From Ancrocorticia sp047602305 (GTDB lineage: Bacteria > Actinomycetota > Actinomycetes > Actinomycetales > Actinomycetaceae): DNA of 64,000 nucleotides. The translations under genes were made by a program, and so were the position numbers. Shown in pieces: positions 15,582 through 24,915 of the stretch (the first letter of the stretch is position 1; each line of letters opens with the position of its first letter). Where the stretch lies: assembly GCA_047602305.1 (NCBI GenBank), contig JASGHO010000001.1, forward strand, positions 3,224,001-3,288,000, in the 5' to 3' direction. The notes under the pieces were generated by a model that worked only from the letters and a program-made list of their open reading frames with translations, did not search any database and was not told where the DNA came from.

Positions 15582-16916
15582 CTACTCTGCGCTGGTAGCC
15601 GAGCCTGCTTCCTCAGGATTCGAATCGATCACGCGTGCGCGGCGCGAAGCGATGAGCGGGGTCTCGCCCACGATGGCGCTGTGGCTACGCGACATGATGT
15701 ACTTGACAGCCAGGTTCGTCATCGCGGAGAAGCGGTTACGGTTGGACATGAGCTGCTGGATGTGCAGCGCCACCCAGATGATCCACGCCGGGAATCCCTT
15801 GAGACGGGGCAGACCCTTGATCTGGGCGATTGCTGAGGCGCGGCCGATGGTGGCCATCGTTCCCTTGTCCAGGTACTTGAAGGGCTTGGGCTCGGGAGTG
15901 CCTTCGACGCTCGCCTTGATGACCTCGCCAGCATGCTTGCCACCCTGGATCGCGGGCGTGGCGAGCTGCGGAAGAGCGTTGTCCGGATTCACGGAGATGT
16001 CACCAACGGCAAAGATGTTGCTGAAGCCGCGAACACGCTGATGCTCGTCAACCTCGATACGGCCACCGCGGCCCTGGGGCAGACCCCAGTCCTTGACGGC
16101 GGCAGGTGCGGCAACGCCGGAGGCCCACACCACGATGGGGGCTTCGAGGAATTCCTGCTTGCCCTTGTGCTCCACCAGGGCACCGTCGGCGCGAACTTCC
16201 TTCACTGCGGTCTCCAGACGCAGCACAACGCCGCGCTTGCGCAGCGACTTCTGTGCGTACTCGCGAAGATCCTCGTGGAAGGGGCCGAGGACGCTCGGGC
16301 CCATCTCGACCAGGGTGATCTCGATCTTCTTGGGGTCGATCTCGGGGTAAGTGACAGGCATGTCGTAGTTGCGCATCTCGGCAAGCGCGCCGGCGGTCTC
16401 AACTCCGGTGGGGCCACCGCCCACGACGATAATACGGAGGTAACGGTCATCGTTGTTGACGGCCGTGTCCTCCAGCTCGGTGAAGAGCTTGTCGCGCAGA
16501 CGCAGCGACTGCGAACGGCGGTAGAGCGGCATCGAGAACTCCTCGGCACCGGGGATGCCGAAGAAGTTGGCGGCCACGCCAGTGGCGATAACGAGGTAGT
16601 CGTACTTGACGGTAATGTTCGAGTCGAGTTCGATGAGGCGGGTGTCATGGTTCATGGAAAGCACGGTTCCGCGCAGGAAGCGGACGTTCTTCTGGCCGGA
16701 ACGAATGGCACGCAGGAACCAGGTGACGTCGCCGGGGTTCAGGGCCGCAGTGGCAACCTGATACAGCAACGGCTGGAAGGTGTTGTACGTGTGGCGATCG
16801 ATGAGCGTGATGTCCACGTCGGCATTCTTGAGCTTGCGAACAGCTGAGAGGCCGGCGAAGCCGCCTCCGATTACTACGACGTGAGGCCGCTTCGAAGCGG
16901 AGTGTGTGTCATGCAT
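15582..16916 (-). CDS. ndh: type II NADH dehydrogenase
   Basis: A 444-residue flavoenzyme that oxidises NADH and passes electrons to quinone without pumping protons. The FAD-binding fold starts at HVVVIGGGFAGLSAVRKL, the substrate segment reads FQPLLYQVATAALNPGDV, the second dinucleotide fold is IIVVGGGPTGVETAGALAEM (NADH), and the third FAD motif is FAVGDISVNPD. The C-terminal part has the amphipathic membrane-binding stretch (FPAWIIWVALHIQQLM). Length is typical for actinobacterial enzymes. The ATG is 7 nt after a -10 box TAGTCT (complement of 16924-16929), so probably leaderless. Confidence 0.92.
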   Translation of the reverse strand: MHDTHSASKRPHVVVIGGGFAGLSAVRKLKNADVDITLIDRHTYNTFQPLLYQVATAALNPGDVTWFLRAIRSGQKNVRFLRGTVLSMNHDTRLIELDSNITVKYDYLVIATGVAANFFGIPGAEEFSMPLYRRSQSLRLRDKLFTELEDTAVNNDDRYLRIIVVGGGPTGVETAGALAEMRNYDMPVTYPEIDPKKIEITLVEMGPSVLGPFHEDLREYAQKSLRKRGVVLRLETAVKEVRADGALVEHKGKQEFLEAPIVVWASGVAAPAAVKDWGLPQGRGGRIEVDEHQRVRGFSNIFAVGDISVNPDNALPQLATPAIQGGKHAGEVIKASVEGTPEPKPFKYLDKGTMATIGRASAIAQIKGLPRLKGFPAWIIWVALHIQQLMSNRNRFSAMTNLAVKYIMSRSHSAIVGETPLIASRRARVIDSNPEEAGSATSAE

Positions 16917-17015
16917 GTTTCTAAGACTAACGTCCTAGGAAACCTGTGACTATCCGTGACCAAAGTGTGGTGAATCACGGCGTCACGAAGGTGCGGGATC
17001 TCTAAAGTCCGGGTA

Positions 17016-18263
17016 TCAGTGATTGGCGGCTGAACGGCTCAGTTGCCTGTGGCTGTATGCGATCGAGGCTCCGTTGATGGCCAATAGCGCCGCGGCAAGT
17101 GGTGGGGAGAAGAAGGATGTTATAACGACGACGGCGCCACCCATCCAGCCCGCTGTCACTCGCCTGATGATTCCCACCGGAATGGGTCCGAGTTCGGGGG
17201 TGTTGATGACGTCTTGCCCCTCGCGCCCGGTGGCGCTTCGTAGCGCGGCGACGCCGCGTGCCGCGAGAACATAGAGGGGAAGAGTGGGGGTGATGAAGGC
17301 CCAAGCCAGCCATGACCAAGGGGCGGTGAATACCGTGGCTGGAAGCTGTGTGGCAAGGACGGACACGCTTGCCACCAGGAACAGCGTGGGCCAGAGCGCC
17401 GATCCAAGAAGAACGGCAACGCTGCCCCTTCTTCCCAAGCGAGCAAAACCATGGCGTACCCGCGGCTCCGACAGCCAGTCACACCACGGGCCAGCCGCCG
17501 CCACCGCGAAGGAGATGGCTGCTATCAAGACAAGAATCATGGTGAAACTCGCGGGCCCCCAAATGACCGAAAGAACCGTGAGCCCGGCAAAGGAAGCGAG
17601 GCTCGCACCGATTTTCCCCAGCGTGCGGCGCGAAGTAATGGTGAAGAGACGTATCGCGGGTGAAGACGAACGTGCGGTGAGGCGCCGTCGTCGTCCTGAA
17701 TCACGTAAGTCGGCAGCGAGGCGGAGGGCGGAACCGTCCAGGGTCAAGACGCTCATGAGGGCGCCGTTGACGTTGGCGTCCGCGCGCAGCAGCCGCCAGC
17801 GCGGAACAGAATCGTGGTGGCCACGCTGGAGCGCGGCGCCCAATCCCAGGGCAATCGGGGCCGTGAGGACGAGAGCCAGGGCCAAAACTGCCATCTCGGC
17901 GATGGACCAGCCGAGATAGTGGGCGAACGTGAGAATCGGGCTGCCCACAAGGAAGGCAACGAGCAGGCTGATACCGAAGATCTGCAGCAACTGCTGGGAG
18001 GGTCGGGTCTCGTGGGTGCGCCAGGAGATCTCGGCGTGCGAGGCGCGCACCGGACCCGCGAACCGGGTGAGCTCGCGCAGCCCCATGAGAAGACCAATGA
18101 CGATAATGATCGCGAGACTGTAGGAGTGGCCCATATCCCGCTCCAGCAAAAACGCGGCGACAGCAGGGCTCAAAGCGTTCGCGGTGCTCACCCACAACGA
18201 CGCCAACACCGTGAAGCTGAGCAGCCAATACCAGACGTCGCTCCAGCGAGACTCCCGTTCCAT
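17016..18263 (-). CDS. polytopic membrane protein, probable ABC-2-like permease
   Basis: A 415-residue protein with about ten hydrophobic segments and a basic mid-region (DSGRRRRLTARSS, near residue 190). It resembles the large actinobacterial membrane proteins encoded next to CcmA-type ATPases; I cannot name the subfamily with certainty. Its start is 2 nt after the stop of the upstream ATPase gene, which makes it the membrane half of that transporter. Two copies of the GACGACGGCGCC word fall inside it (17127-17138 and 17681-17692), the second coding the Arg run. Substrate and direction of transport are unknown; export is more likely as there is no binding protein. Confidence 0.6.
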   Translation of the reverse strand: MERESRWSDVWYWLLSFTVLASLWVSTANALSPAVAAFLLERDMGHSYSLAIIIVIGLLMGLRELTRFAGPVRASHAEISWRTHETRPSQQLLQIFGISLLVAFLVGSPILTFAHYLGWSIAEMAVLALALVLTAPIALGLGAALQRGHHDSVPRWRLLRADANVNGALMSVLTLDGSALRLAADLRDSGRRRRLTARSSSPAIRLFTITSRRTLGKIGASLASFAGLTVLSVIWGPASFTMILVLIAAISFAVAAAGPWCDWLSEPRVRHGFARLGRRGSVAVLLGSALWPTLFLVASVSVLATQLPATVFTAPWSWLAWAFITPTLPLYVLAARGVAALRSATGREGQDVINTPELGPIPVGIIRRVTAGWMGGAVVVITSFFSPPLAAALLAINGASIAYSHRQLSRSAANH

Positions 18264-18265
18264 AC

Positions 18266-18907
18266 TCAGCGCACCTTCCGGGCGCGAGGTGCCGGGCTGC
18301 CGTCCAGGTGAAGTACCTGGGTGACGGCGCTTCCCAGAAGCGGGGCGGCGTGGGTGGCGATGATGGCTGTGCGCTCGCCGAGGTAGCGGTTCAGGATACC
18401 GGCGAGAATGCCCTGATATTCCTCGTCAAGGCGCTGCTCCGGTTCGTCGATGAAGAGGATGTGCCACGGGCGCACGAGCAGGGAGGCGAGAGTGACGCGG
18501 CGAAGCTGGCCCGAGCTGAGGGAGTGGGGCATGCGGTCGGCGAGGTTGAGAACGCCAAATTCGGTGAGGGCCTGCTCGGGATCGCAGAGCGAGTCCGCCT
18601 CGTGGAACACCTCGAAATGATCGCGCACCGTCATGCCGCGCAGCCACATCCACTCGTCCATGACGGCGTAGGTGACCTCGCGGTGCATGTCGGTTTCTGG
18701 CGTTGCCGGGGCGCCGTTGATCGTGAAGGAGGAGCACTCCATCGGCTGGAAACCGGCGAGGCCGCGCAGCAGGGTGGACTTTCCTGCGCCGTTCGAGCCC
18801 GTCACCGCGACCACCTCCCCGGGGCCCGCATCCAGATTCAGGCCGTCAATGATGACGGTATCGCCATAGCCGATGCGGATGTTGCGGACGGAGAGGAGAG
18901 ATGCCAT
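18266..18907 (-). CDS. ABC transporter ATP-binding protein
   Basis: A 213-residue ATPase with Walker A in VTGSNGAGKSTLLRGLAGF, a signature motif in the form LSSGQLRRVTLASLL, Walker B ILFIDEPEQRLDEE and the switch His in IIATHAAPL. It is short, as is usual for CcmA/ABC-2-type ATPases, and has no extra C-terminal domain. It is followed by the permease gene with a 2-nt gap. The ATG is 7 nt after a -10 box TAAACT (complement of 18915-18920), so the operon is probably transcribed as a leaderless message. Confidence 0.88.
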   Translation of the reverse strand: MASLLSVRNIRIGYGDTVIIDGLNLDAGPGEVVAVTGSNGAGKSTLLRGLAGFQPMECSSFTINGAPATPETDMHREVTYAVMDEWMWLRGMTVRDHFEVFHEADSLCDPEQALTEFGVLNLADRMPHSLSSGQLRRVTLASLLVRPWHILFIDEPEQRLDEEYQGILAGILNRYLGERTAIIATHAAPLLGSAVTQVLHLDGSPAPRARKVR

Positions 18908-19049
18908 GGGTCACAGTTTAGTCCGCGCCATGGCGGGATGGCCGGTGCGGAGCCGAAAAAAACGCGTGGAGGACTCCCCGCCGTATCCGCGGAAGCTGTG
19001 AGCCGGGGATGCTGGACTTGCTGAACTTGCTGTTCGGGGTGGTATCGAT

Positions 19050-19117
19050 CCTAGATGGGCGCCACAGCGATCTCCGTGCCGTCTACGGCACGCAGATCGC
19101 TCACATGCCCACTTAGG
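19050..19117. repeat. 68-bp palindromic repeat, copy 1
   Basis: The element begins CCTAGATGGGCGCCACAGCG and ends GCCCACTTAGG. Left arm 19050-19083 and right arm 19084-19117 form an imperfect hairpin; the inner stem (AGCGATCT and CGTGCCG paired with CGGCACG and AGATCGCT) is strong. A second element of exactly the same length is at 50909-50976. It lies between the ABC operon promoter and the 3' end of the alcohol dehydrogenase gene. Confidence 0.85.
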
Positions 19118-19120
19118 AAA

Positions 19121-19156
19121 TCCCTACGTCGATACCGTGCCCTACATCGACGCCGT
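19121..19156. repeat. 18-bp tandem duplication of the alcohol dehydrogenase 3' end
   Basis: Read on the minus strand, ACGGCGTCGATGTAGGGC (19156-19139) holds the last codons and TAG of the dehydrogenase gene and is followed directly by ACGGTATCGACGTAGGGA (19138-19121), matching at 14 of 18 positions and again containing TAG in the same frame. Confidence 0.75.
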
Positions 19157-20287
19157 GAGGATCTCGCGCACCTCGTCGTAGGTGAGCACGATGGGATTGC
19201 CCTTCATGGAGCTGGCCGCCATCGCGCCCCTGGTCGCTTGATCGAGCTGCTCCTCGGCGAGTCCGAGGGAGCTGAGCCCGCCCACGCCAAGGAGGCCGAC
19301 TGTGTCGCGCACCCAGGCCACGCCGTCTTCGGCGCTGGCCGCGGGGTTGCCGGTGAGAAGCCGGGCCACCTCGGTGTAACGCTCGATTGCCGGGTTGTCC
19401 GGGTCGCGTTCCTTCATGGCACGTACGTTGACCTCGCAGCAGGTGGCGAGCACCGCGGCGCACACATTGCCGTGCGGCGCGCCCGTCATGCCGCCGACGG
19501 GCGCGGCGATGCCATGTGCTGCTCCGAGCTTGGCGTTTGCCAGGCAGATTCCCGAGAGGAGCGAGCAGAAAGCCATGTCCTCGCGGGCTTTGAGATCGTT
19601 GCCGTCAGCGTAGGCGCGGCGCAAACCGGAGGCGGCGCGCCGCAATCCTTCGGCGGCGAGAATGTCGGTGAGCGGGTTGGCCTGGCACGAGGTGTACGGC
19701 TCGATGCACTGCGTCAACGCATCCAGTCCAGACGAGGCTGTGACCGCAGGCGGGCAGGACACGGTGAGGTCAGGATCCACGATGGCGACGGCGGGAATCA
19801 TCGCCGTGGAGCGCAAGCTCGCCTTGACCTTGTGTTCAGGGGAGTAGATGACCGCGTTGGCAGTGACTTCTGTGCCGGTGCCGGAGGTGGTGGGAAGAGC
19901 AACCACGGGCACGGACGCCGGGGCGAGCGGCAGGCCCTTGCCGACCACCTCCAGGTAGTCCATGAGGTCGCCGTCGTTGCGCAACAGGATCCCCACAGCC
20001 TTACCGGTATCGATAACGGACCCGCCGCCGAGCGCGATGATGACATCCGGGGCGAAATCCTCTGCTGCGGCGACGGCGGCGCGAACGCCCTCCACTGACG
20101 GCTCGCCCTTGGAGCGCCAGATGGCAATATCGGGGGAGAGGCCCGCGAGCGGTGGCGCCTTGGCATCGGTATGGCCGCCGGTGATCACAAAAACGCGCTG
20201 GCCGTAGTGCTTGATGACCTCCGGGAGCTGGGCCGCGCTGCCCGCACCAAAGATGATCCGACCGGCTGTGCTGAAACTGAATGACAT
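19142..20287 (-). CDS. iron-containing alcohol dehydrogenase
   Basis: A 381-residue member of the Fe-ADH (type III) family. The N-terminal Rossmann-like domain shows ALGGGSVIDTGKAV and PTTSGTGTEVT; the metal site is visible as Asp in SGLDALTQCIE and His residues in KLGAAHGIAAPVG and GAPHGNVCA. It interconverts an alcohol and an aldehyde using NAD(P)H. It is transcribed away from the ROK regulator and ABC importer, with about 240 nt in between, so it may be controlled by the same regulator. In such loci the substrate is often a product of the imported compound; nothing in the sequence fixes it. Length is typical. Confidence 0.9.
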   Translation of the reverse strand: MSFSFSTAGRIIFGAGSAAQLPEVIKHYGQRVFVITGGHTDAKAPPLAGLSPDIAIWRSKGEPSVEGVRAAVAAAEDFAPDVIIALGGGSVIDTGKAVGILLRNDGDLMDYLEVVGKGLPLAPASVPVVALPTTSGTGTEVTANAVIYSPEHKVKASLRSTAMIPAVAIVDPDLTVSCPPAVTASSGLDALTQCIEPYTSCQANPLTDILAAEGLRRAASGLRRAYADGNDLKAREDMAFCSLLSGICLANAKLGAAHGIAAPVGGMTGAPHGNVCAAVLATCCEVNVRAMKERDPDNPAIERYTEVARLLTGNPAASAEDGVAWVRDTVGLLGVGGLSSLGLAEEQLDQATRGAMAASSMKGNPIVLTYDEVREILTASM

Positions 20288-20470
20288 GTAACTCTCCTCG
20301 AATGCGCCGTTGCGAGTTGCTATGGGGGCCTGCTGATGGGGCGATCAGTGAGCCATCTGGGACCTCTTCTCAAGGTTGGCACACAATGCTGCCGAAGGCG
20401 ACTTTTCTGCTGTTTCGACGCTCCTCGCGCACTCCTCCTGTCTATTTTTCTGCATGGTGAAGAAAAATGG

Positions 20471-20514
20471 TTGACGTGTTCCAAGTCATCTGCGTATATT
20501 TCATTCAGAATGAA
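20471..20514 (+). promoter_or_regulatory. promoter and operator of the ROK regulator operon
   Basis: A -35 box TTGACG (20471-20476) and -10 box TATATT (20495-20500) are spaced 18 bp. A perfect inverted repeat TTCATTC-A-GAATGAA (20500-20514) overlaps the -10 end and the start region. It is well placed for autoregulation by the ROK protein encoded 15 nt further on. Confidence 0.7.
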
Positions 20515-20528
20515 AAGAAGGGGTCGTA

Positions 20529-21698
20529 ATGGCGCGAACCAAACTACCCAAGGGCGGGTTGGCAGCTCTCCAGGAACTCTGCCGCCACGGTGAACTTACA
20601 CGTCGGGAATTGCAGGGACTTCTCGAAGTCAGTGGTCCAACGATCACTCGAGTCGTCTCCCACCTTGACGAACTTGGTCTCATCAGTGCTGCTGTGATTG
20701 GAGAGGGCTCTCTCGGAAGGCCTGCCGCAGCCATCTCCTTGAATCCGCAGGGGCTCGGTGTCATTGCCGTCTCACTCAATTCCACGGGCACCACAATGGT
20801 CCTTGCTTCCATCGGAGGCACTCCCATCAAGGACGTGACGGTGGATGTTAGCGCGGATGTTGAGTACGAGACAGCAGTTGAACGCCTATCGGAAGCTGCG
20901 CGGGGGCTGTTCTCCTCGGCACGCACGACTTTTCGAGCCATCGCAGGCATCGGCATTAGCTTTGGTGGGGCAGCCAGTTTCGACGAAGGACGGCTCACCA
21001 CACCGAGCGGTTTCCCCACCTGGCACGGGCGAGCACTGGCGGCGGACGTGCGGGAACGTACCGGACTGCCAACGTTCATCGACAACCAGCCGGTGGGCCA
21101 CATCCGCGCGATGCGCTGGTACAACGATCAGGAGATGGACAACCGCTACCTCTGTTTTGCCGACTGGGGCATCGCTGGCTGTTCCAGCACCGGGGATCCG
21201 CGCCGTGACAGGGGAGTATCCACGGGAGGGTTCGGCCACATGGGCGGACGCCTGATAGGCGAGCGGCCATGCTGGTGCGGCCTTTACGACTGCCTGAACA
21301 CGCGGGCATCGTTGCGAGGACTGCATTCGTGGGCGGTTCGCGATGGACTTGTCCCCGAGGACCTGCCGATGTCCGAGATTGTCGGTGCCCTGGAAGCGGA
21401 TTCGCGCGGGCGTGAAGCACTGGAGAACGCGGCGAGGGAACTTGTATTCGCCGGTATCGATGCCTGCCGTGTGCTCGGAATCCAGGGCTATATTCTCGCG
21501 GGATCACTCTTCGACTCCTCGGAGGTGGCTCGCTCTACAGCCGCCCAGTTCCTAGAGGACAACAAGCGCCTGGTCGCTGGTTCATTCCTCCCACCAAACC
21601 TTGCGCAGAGAGGCGCCATGCTGTCGGCGATCGCCATTGCCGCTGATGGCATGGCCCTCGAAGGCCGCATCGAAACCATGCCCGCACACACCGACTAA
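20529..21698 (+). CDS. ROK family transcriptional regulator
   Basis: A 389-residue regulator. The N-terminal winged helix-turn-helix (residues about 10-65, LTRRELQGLLEVSGPTITRV) is followed by a sugar-kinase-like ROK domain with the fold motif GIGISFGGAA. The zinc-type motif is present in altered form (GERPCWCGLYDCLN) after GGFGHMGG. The catalytic Asp usually found in ROK kinases is replaced, the segment reading TFIDNQPVGH, so it is a sensor and not a kinase. It probably binds the TTCATTC operator and responds to a sugar or sugar phosphate. AAGAAGGGG precedes the ATG. The gene heads the importer locus and is about 250 nt before the binding-protein gene. Confidence 0.88.
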   Translation: MARTKLPKGGLAALQELCRHGELTRRELQGLLEVSGPTITRVVSHLDELGLISAAVIGEGSLGRPAAAISLNPQGLGVIAVSLNSTGTTMVLASIGGTPIKDVTVDVSADVEYETAVERLSEAARGLFSSARTTFRAIAGIGISFGGAASFDEGRLTTPSGFPTWHGRALAADVRERTGLPTFIDNQPVGHIRAMRWYNDQEMDNRYLCFADWGIAGCSSTGDPRRDRGVSTGGFGHMGGRLIGERPCWCGLYDCLNTRASLRGLHSWAVRDGLVPEDLPMSEIVGALEADSRGREALENAARELVFAGIDACRVLGIQGYILAGSLFDSSEVARSTAAQFLEDNKRLVAGSFLPPNLAQRGAMLSAIAIAADGMALEGRIETMPAHTD

Positions 21699-21952
21699 CA
21701 ACCCGCCACTCGCAGCCTTCGATTCAGCACTCACCAACCACTCGCCAGCTTCCGCCAACCACTCACCACCCACCAGCTTCCACCACATCCCATACCGAAC
21801 ACCATGCTCGACTGGTTCCCACGAGAGCGTACTCAAACGCACCCAAATCACGAACAATGGCCGCCGTCGTGTGCCTTCTCGATCGCTATCGCGGCGTGGC
21901 ACCCATACACAGATTTCGTCAAACAATGAAGTTCACGAAGAGGAGAACACTC
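21699..21952 (+). other. spacer with CCAACCACTC repeats before the binding-protein gene
   Basis: The first 90 nt are C- and A-rich with repeated CCAACCACTC words (about 21734-21775), a low-complexity tract just downstream of the ROK stop codon. The remainder holds no clear gene; it could carry a second promoter for the importer. Confidence 0.4.
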
Positions 21953-23095
21953 ATGAAACATCGCACGCGTAAAGGAATGGTGGCGGCATCGCTCGCCACA
22001 GCGATGCTGCTCTCGGCCTGCGGAGGAGGCGGCGATTCCGGCTCATCCGCGGATGTCCAAGACGGCAGCGACATGGATGCGCTGATTGCCGCGGCCCAGG
22101 AGGAAGGCGAACTCGTCGCCTACTGGCACTCCAGCCGCGTCGAGAAGGCCGGCGAGGCCTTCGAGGCCAAGTACGGCATCAAGGTCACCGGCACAAAGCA
22201 GACAGACACGGAGACCACGGAACGTGTGGTCCGCGAAGTCGAGTCCGGTAACGTCCTTGCTGACATCATTGGGTACGACGACGGCGCCCGCCTCGCCAAC
22301 GATCTCATCCCCAACAACATCATCTCCAACTACGTGCCGCCGGCACTCAAGGACGAGATCCCGGCCGAGTACCAGAATCCACTCATCTACCTGTTCCAGG
22401 TGACAGTGTGGGGATACAACACCGAGACCTACCCGAATGGGTGCCCCATCTCCAACATCTGGGAGCTCACGCAGCCCGAGTGGAACAAGAACACCCACAT
22501 GCTCGATCCCGCCCTGCGCACCACCCAGATCCAGTGGTTCGCGGAGTTGGAGAATCACTCCGACGAACTCGCCGCAGCCTACAAGGATCTCACCGGCGAA
22601 GAGCTGAAGCTGACCGAGGAGAATGCCGGGCTCGAGTTCATCAAGCGGCTTGCGGAAAACGATCCGATTCTTCACCAGGGCGATGAGGAGATCGCGCAGG
22701 CGGTTGGCGTCAAGGGGCAGGCCAAAGCTCCGCTCGGCCAGTACTCGTTCGGCCGTCATCGTGATAATGAGAAGCTCGATCACGCTCTCGCCTACTGCGA
22801 TTTCACCCCCTTCCCGGCCTTCAACCAGCCCTCCTACGTGGGCATCGTCGAGGGAGCGAAGCATCCGAATGCAGCGCGACTCTTCATCAACTTCCTTTTG
22901 ACCGATGAAGGGGTGTCACCGTGGACCGCAGATCCGGGCGCCTACTCCGTGGTTCCAGGCCTGCCCAACAACGAGCAGAACCCGTTCGATTCCATTGACG
23001 GTTGGGGCGACCAGATCCTCAACCTGACGAACACGGAGAACGTGGGAACGCGACGCTCCGAGCTCGTGGACTTCTGGACGCGAGTCAATGGCTAA
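21953..23095 (+). CDS. ABC transporter substrate-binding lipoprotein (AfuA/PotD-like)
   Basis: A 380-residue extracellular binding protein. The signal peptide reads MKHRTRKGMVAASLATAMLL with the lipobox LLSAC, then a Gly/Ser linker. The mature part resembles the iron, thiamine and aminoethylphosphonate-type family (MDALIAAAQEEGELVAYWHS; RVVREVESGNVLADI; AKHPNAARLFINFLLTDEG near the end), a group of two-lobed proteins that bind small anions or phosphorylated compounds. I chose the ATG at 21953, preceded by AGGAG, because the signal peptide begins there. It is followed by permease and ATPase genes with overlaps, so the three form one importer. The ligand cannot be assigned; the neighbouring phosphatase hints at a phosphorylated compound. 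Confidence 0.85.
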   Translation: MKHRTRKGMVAASLATAMLLSACGGGGDSGSSADVQDGSDMDALIAAAQEEGELVAYWHSSRVEKAGEAFEAKYGIKVTGTKQTDTETTERVVREVESGNVLADIIGYDDGARLANDLIPNNIISNYVPPALKDEIPAEYQNPLIYLFQVTVWGYNTETYPNGCPISNIWELTQPEWNKNTHMLDPALRTTQIQWFAELENHSDELAAAYKDLTGEELKLTEENAGLEFIKRLAENDPILHQGDEEIAQAVGVKGQAKAPLGQYSFGRHRDNEKLDHALAYCDFTPFPAFNQPSYVGIVEGAKHPNAARLFINFLLTDEGVSPWTADPGAYSVVPGLPNNEQNPFDSIDGWGDQILNLTNTENVGTRRSELVDFWTRVNG

Positions 23096-24914
23096 GACGG
23101 CAACGACGGGGAGAGCCGAGGCGATCGACTCTCCCCGTCCTCCCCTCAGTATCAGGATTCGCTCGCGTCTGGAGTCTCTGTGGCAAAACCCCACCTGGGT
23201 CATCGCCATTCTCCTGGCCGTCACGCTCGCCTACACCGTCCTTGGACCGATCCTCTCGATCGTTAGCGACGCGTTCAGGCTCTCCACCATGGATGCCATC
23301 AACAGTGGTGGCAGCCCCGGTGCTCTCACGCTGGATCATGCGAAGAAGGTCTTCTTCTCCGAGACCGGCCAGCAGACCTTCTGGATTCCTCTCGGCCACA
23401 CCTTGACCGTCGGATTCTTTGCCACGGCGTTGGCGTTGATCTTCGGCCTCTCGCTGGCCATGCTCGTGGCTCGCACCAATATTCGTGGCCGCGCCGCCCT
23501 GGGATTCCTGCTCATGATTCCCTACATGCTGCCTTCCCAGGCCTTCGCCACGGCGTGGTCCACGCTGTTCCGAAACCGCCGCACTGGCGGCGCACTCGGA
23601 ATGATGGAGGCCATCGGTTTCACCCCGCCGGACTGGCTGGCCTACGGCCCGGTCCCGATCGCCATCTGCCTCTCGCTCAACTACTTCCCCTTTGCCTTCC
23701 TGCTCTTCTCCAACGCCCTCAACAAGATTGACATCCGCTTGGTGGAGGCAGCGCAGGCCTTGGGCGCAAAGCAGATCCACGTGTGGTTGAAGATTCTTCT
23801 TCCACTTCTCATCCCCACGACGATGTCCGTGCTACTGCTGACGGTTGCACGAACCCTCGGAACGTTCGCCACCCCGTTCGTGCTGGGAAGCCCGGTGGGT
23901 TACCGGCTTCTCTCCACGTCGCTGTATGCCAACATCCGCTCCGGCAACGCGGGCGTGGCCTCCGTGCTCGCCATCATTCTCGCCACCTTCGGCATTCTCA
24001 TGGTGGTTATGGACACCATGATGATTCGCAACGCACAGCGCTTCGTCACGGTGGGCGGCAAGGGCGGAGGTGCAGCCTCAATGCCGCTCAAGGGTTGGCG
24101 CCTTCCGCTCACGATCTACGCCTGGATCGTGTTCGTCATCGCGGCCGTGGCCCCGTTGATCGTCATGTTCCTTTCTACGATTACCAAAACACCCGGTGTG
24201 CTGCGGGCTGGAAACTTCACCTTCCAGTATTGGATGCCGGGCAGCGAGGAATCGGTATTCGGTAATAGGGCCATTAGTAGTGCGCTCGTCAATACCCTGC
24301 TGATCGCAGGATCGGCAGCTATCATCTGTGGAATTCTCGGACTGTTGGTGGGCTACGTCGTCGTCCGACTCCCCGGAACCTGGATCTCGGCGTTCCTGCG
24401 CCAAATCTCGTTCCTGCCCTACCTCATTCCCGGAATCGCCTTCGCTGCGGCCATGTTGACGTTGTTCGCGAAGCCGCGCGGTCCCATCCCGGCGTTGTAT
24501 GGAAGTATCGTGCTGCTCGTCGTCGTCATGGTGGTGACGTATCTGCCGTATGCGTCCCGCTCCGGAATCTCCTCAATGATGCAGATCGGCGTGGAACCGG
24601 AGGAGGCCGCGCAGGTTCTCGGCGCCGGCTACTGGCGGAGGCTGCTGCGCATCATGCTGCCGTTGCAGAAGAGTGCGCTGCTCACGGCCATCGTCCTGCC
24701 CTTCATCTCCGGCATGAAGGAACTGAGTCTGGTGGTCATGCTGGTTACTCCGGGTACCGAAACGCTCACGACGCAGTCGTTGCGTTTCCTCGACACCGGC
24801 TCGCCGCATCTGGCGAACGCCACGATTCTTATTATCGGCCTCGTCGTGATGCTCGCTGTGCTCGTGGTACAGCGGATCACCAAGGTCAACATCGCGAATG
24901 GATTGGGAGGCTGA
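23088..24914 (+). CDS. ABC importer permease, fused double-domain type
   Basis: A 608-residue protein with two complete permease halves in one chain, as in FbpB/AfuB-type importers, and about twelve membrane segments. Each half has the EAA-like loop facing the ATPase: VEAAQALGAKQIHVWLKILL in the first and EEAAQVLGAGYWRRLLRIML in the second. It starts 8 nt inside the end of the binding-protein gene, so the two are coupled. It forms the membrane channel for the solute delivered by the lipoprotein encoded upstream. Confidence 0.88.
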   Translation: MAKTATTGRAEAIDSPRPPLSIRIRSRLESLWQNPTWVIAILLAVTLAYTVLGPILSIVSDAFRLSTMDAINSGGSPGALTLDHAKKVFFSETGQQTFWIPLGHTLTVGFFATALALIFGLSLAMLVARTNIRGRAALGFLLMIPYMLPSQAFATAWSTLFRNRRTGGALGMMEAIGFTPPDWLAYGPVPIAICLSLNYFPFAFLLFSNALNKIDIRLVEAAQALGAKQIHVWLKILLPLLIPTTMSVLLLTVARTLGTFATPFVLGSPVGYRLLSTSLYANIRSGNAGVASVLAIILATFGILMVVMDTMMIRNAQRFVTVGGKGGGAASMPLKGWRLPLTIYAWIVFVIAAVAPLIVMFLSTITKTPGVLRAGNFTFQYWMPGSEESVFGNRAISSALVNTLLIAGSAAIICGILGLLVGYVVVRLPGTWISAFLRQISFLPYLIPGIAFAAAMLTLFAKPRGPIPALYGSIVLLVVVMVVTYLPYASRSGISSMMQIGVEPEEAAQVLGAGYWRRLLRIMLPLQKSALLTAIVLPFISGMKELSLVVMLVTPGTETLTTQSLRFLDTGSPHLANATILIIGLVVMLAVLVVQRITKVNIANGLGG

Positions 24915-24915
24915 C

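Noticed and set aside
19050..19117. Insertion sequence or tRNA-like gene at the 68-bp palindromes
   Set aside because: No transposase, no target-site duplication and no cloverleaf; a short dispersed hairpin fits better.
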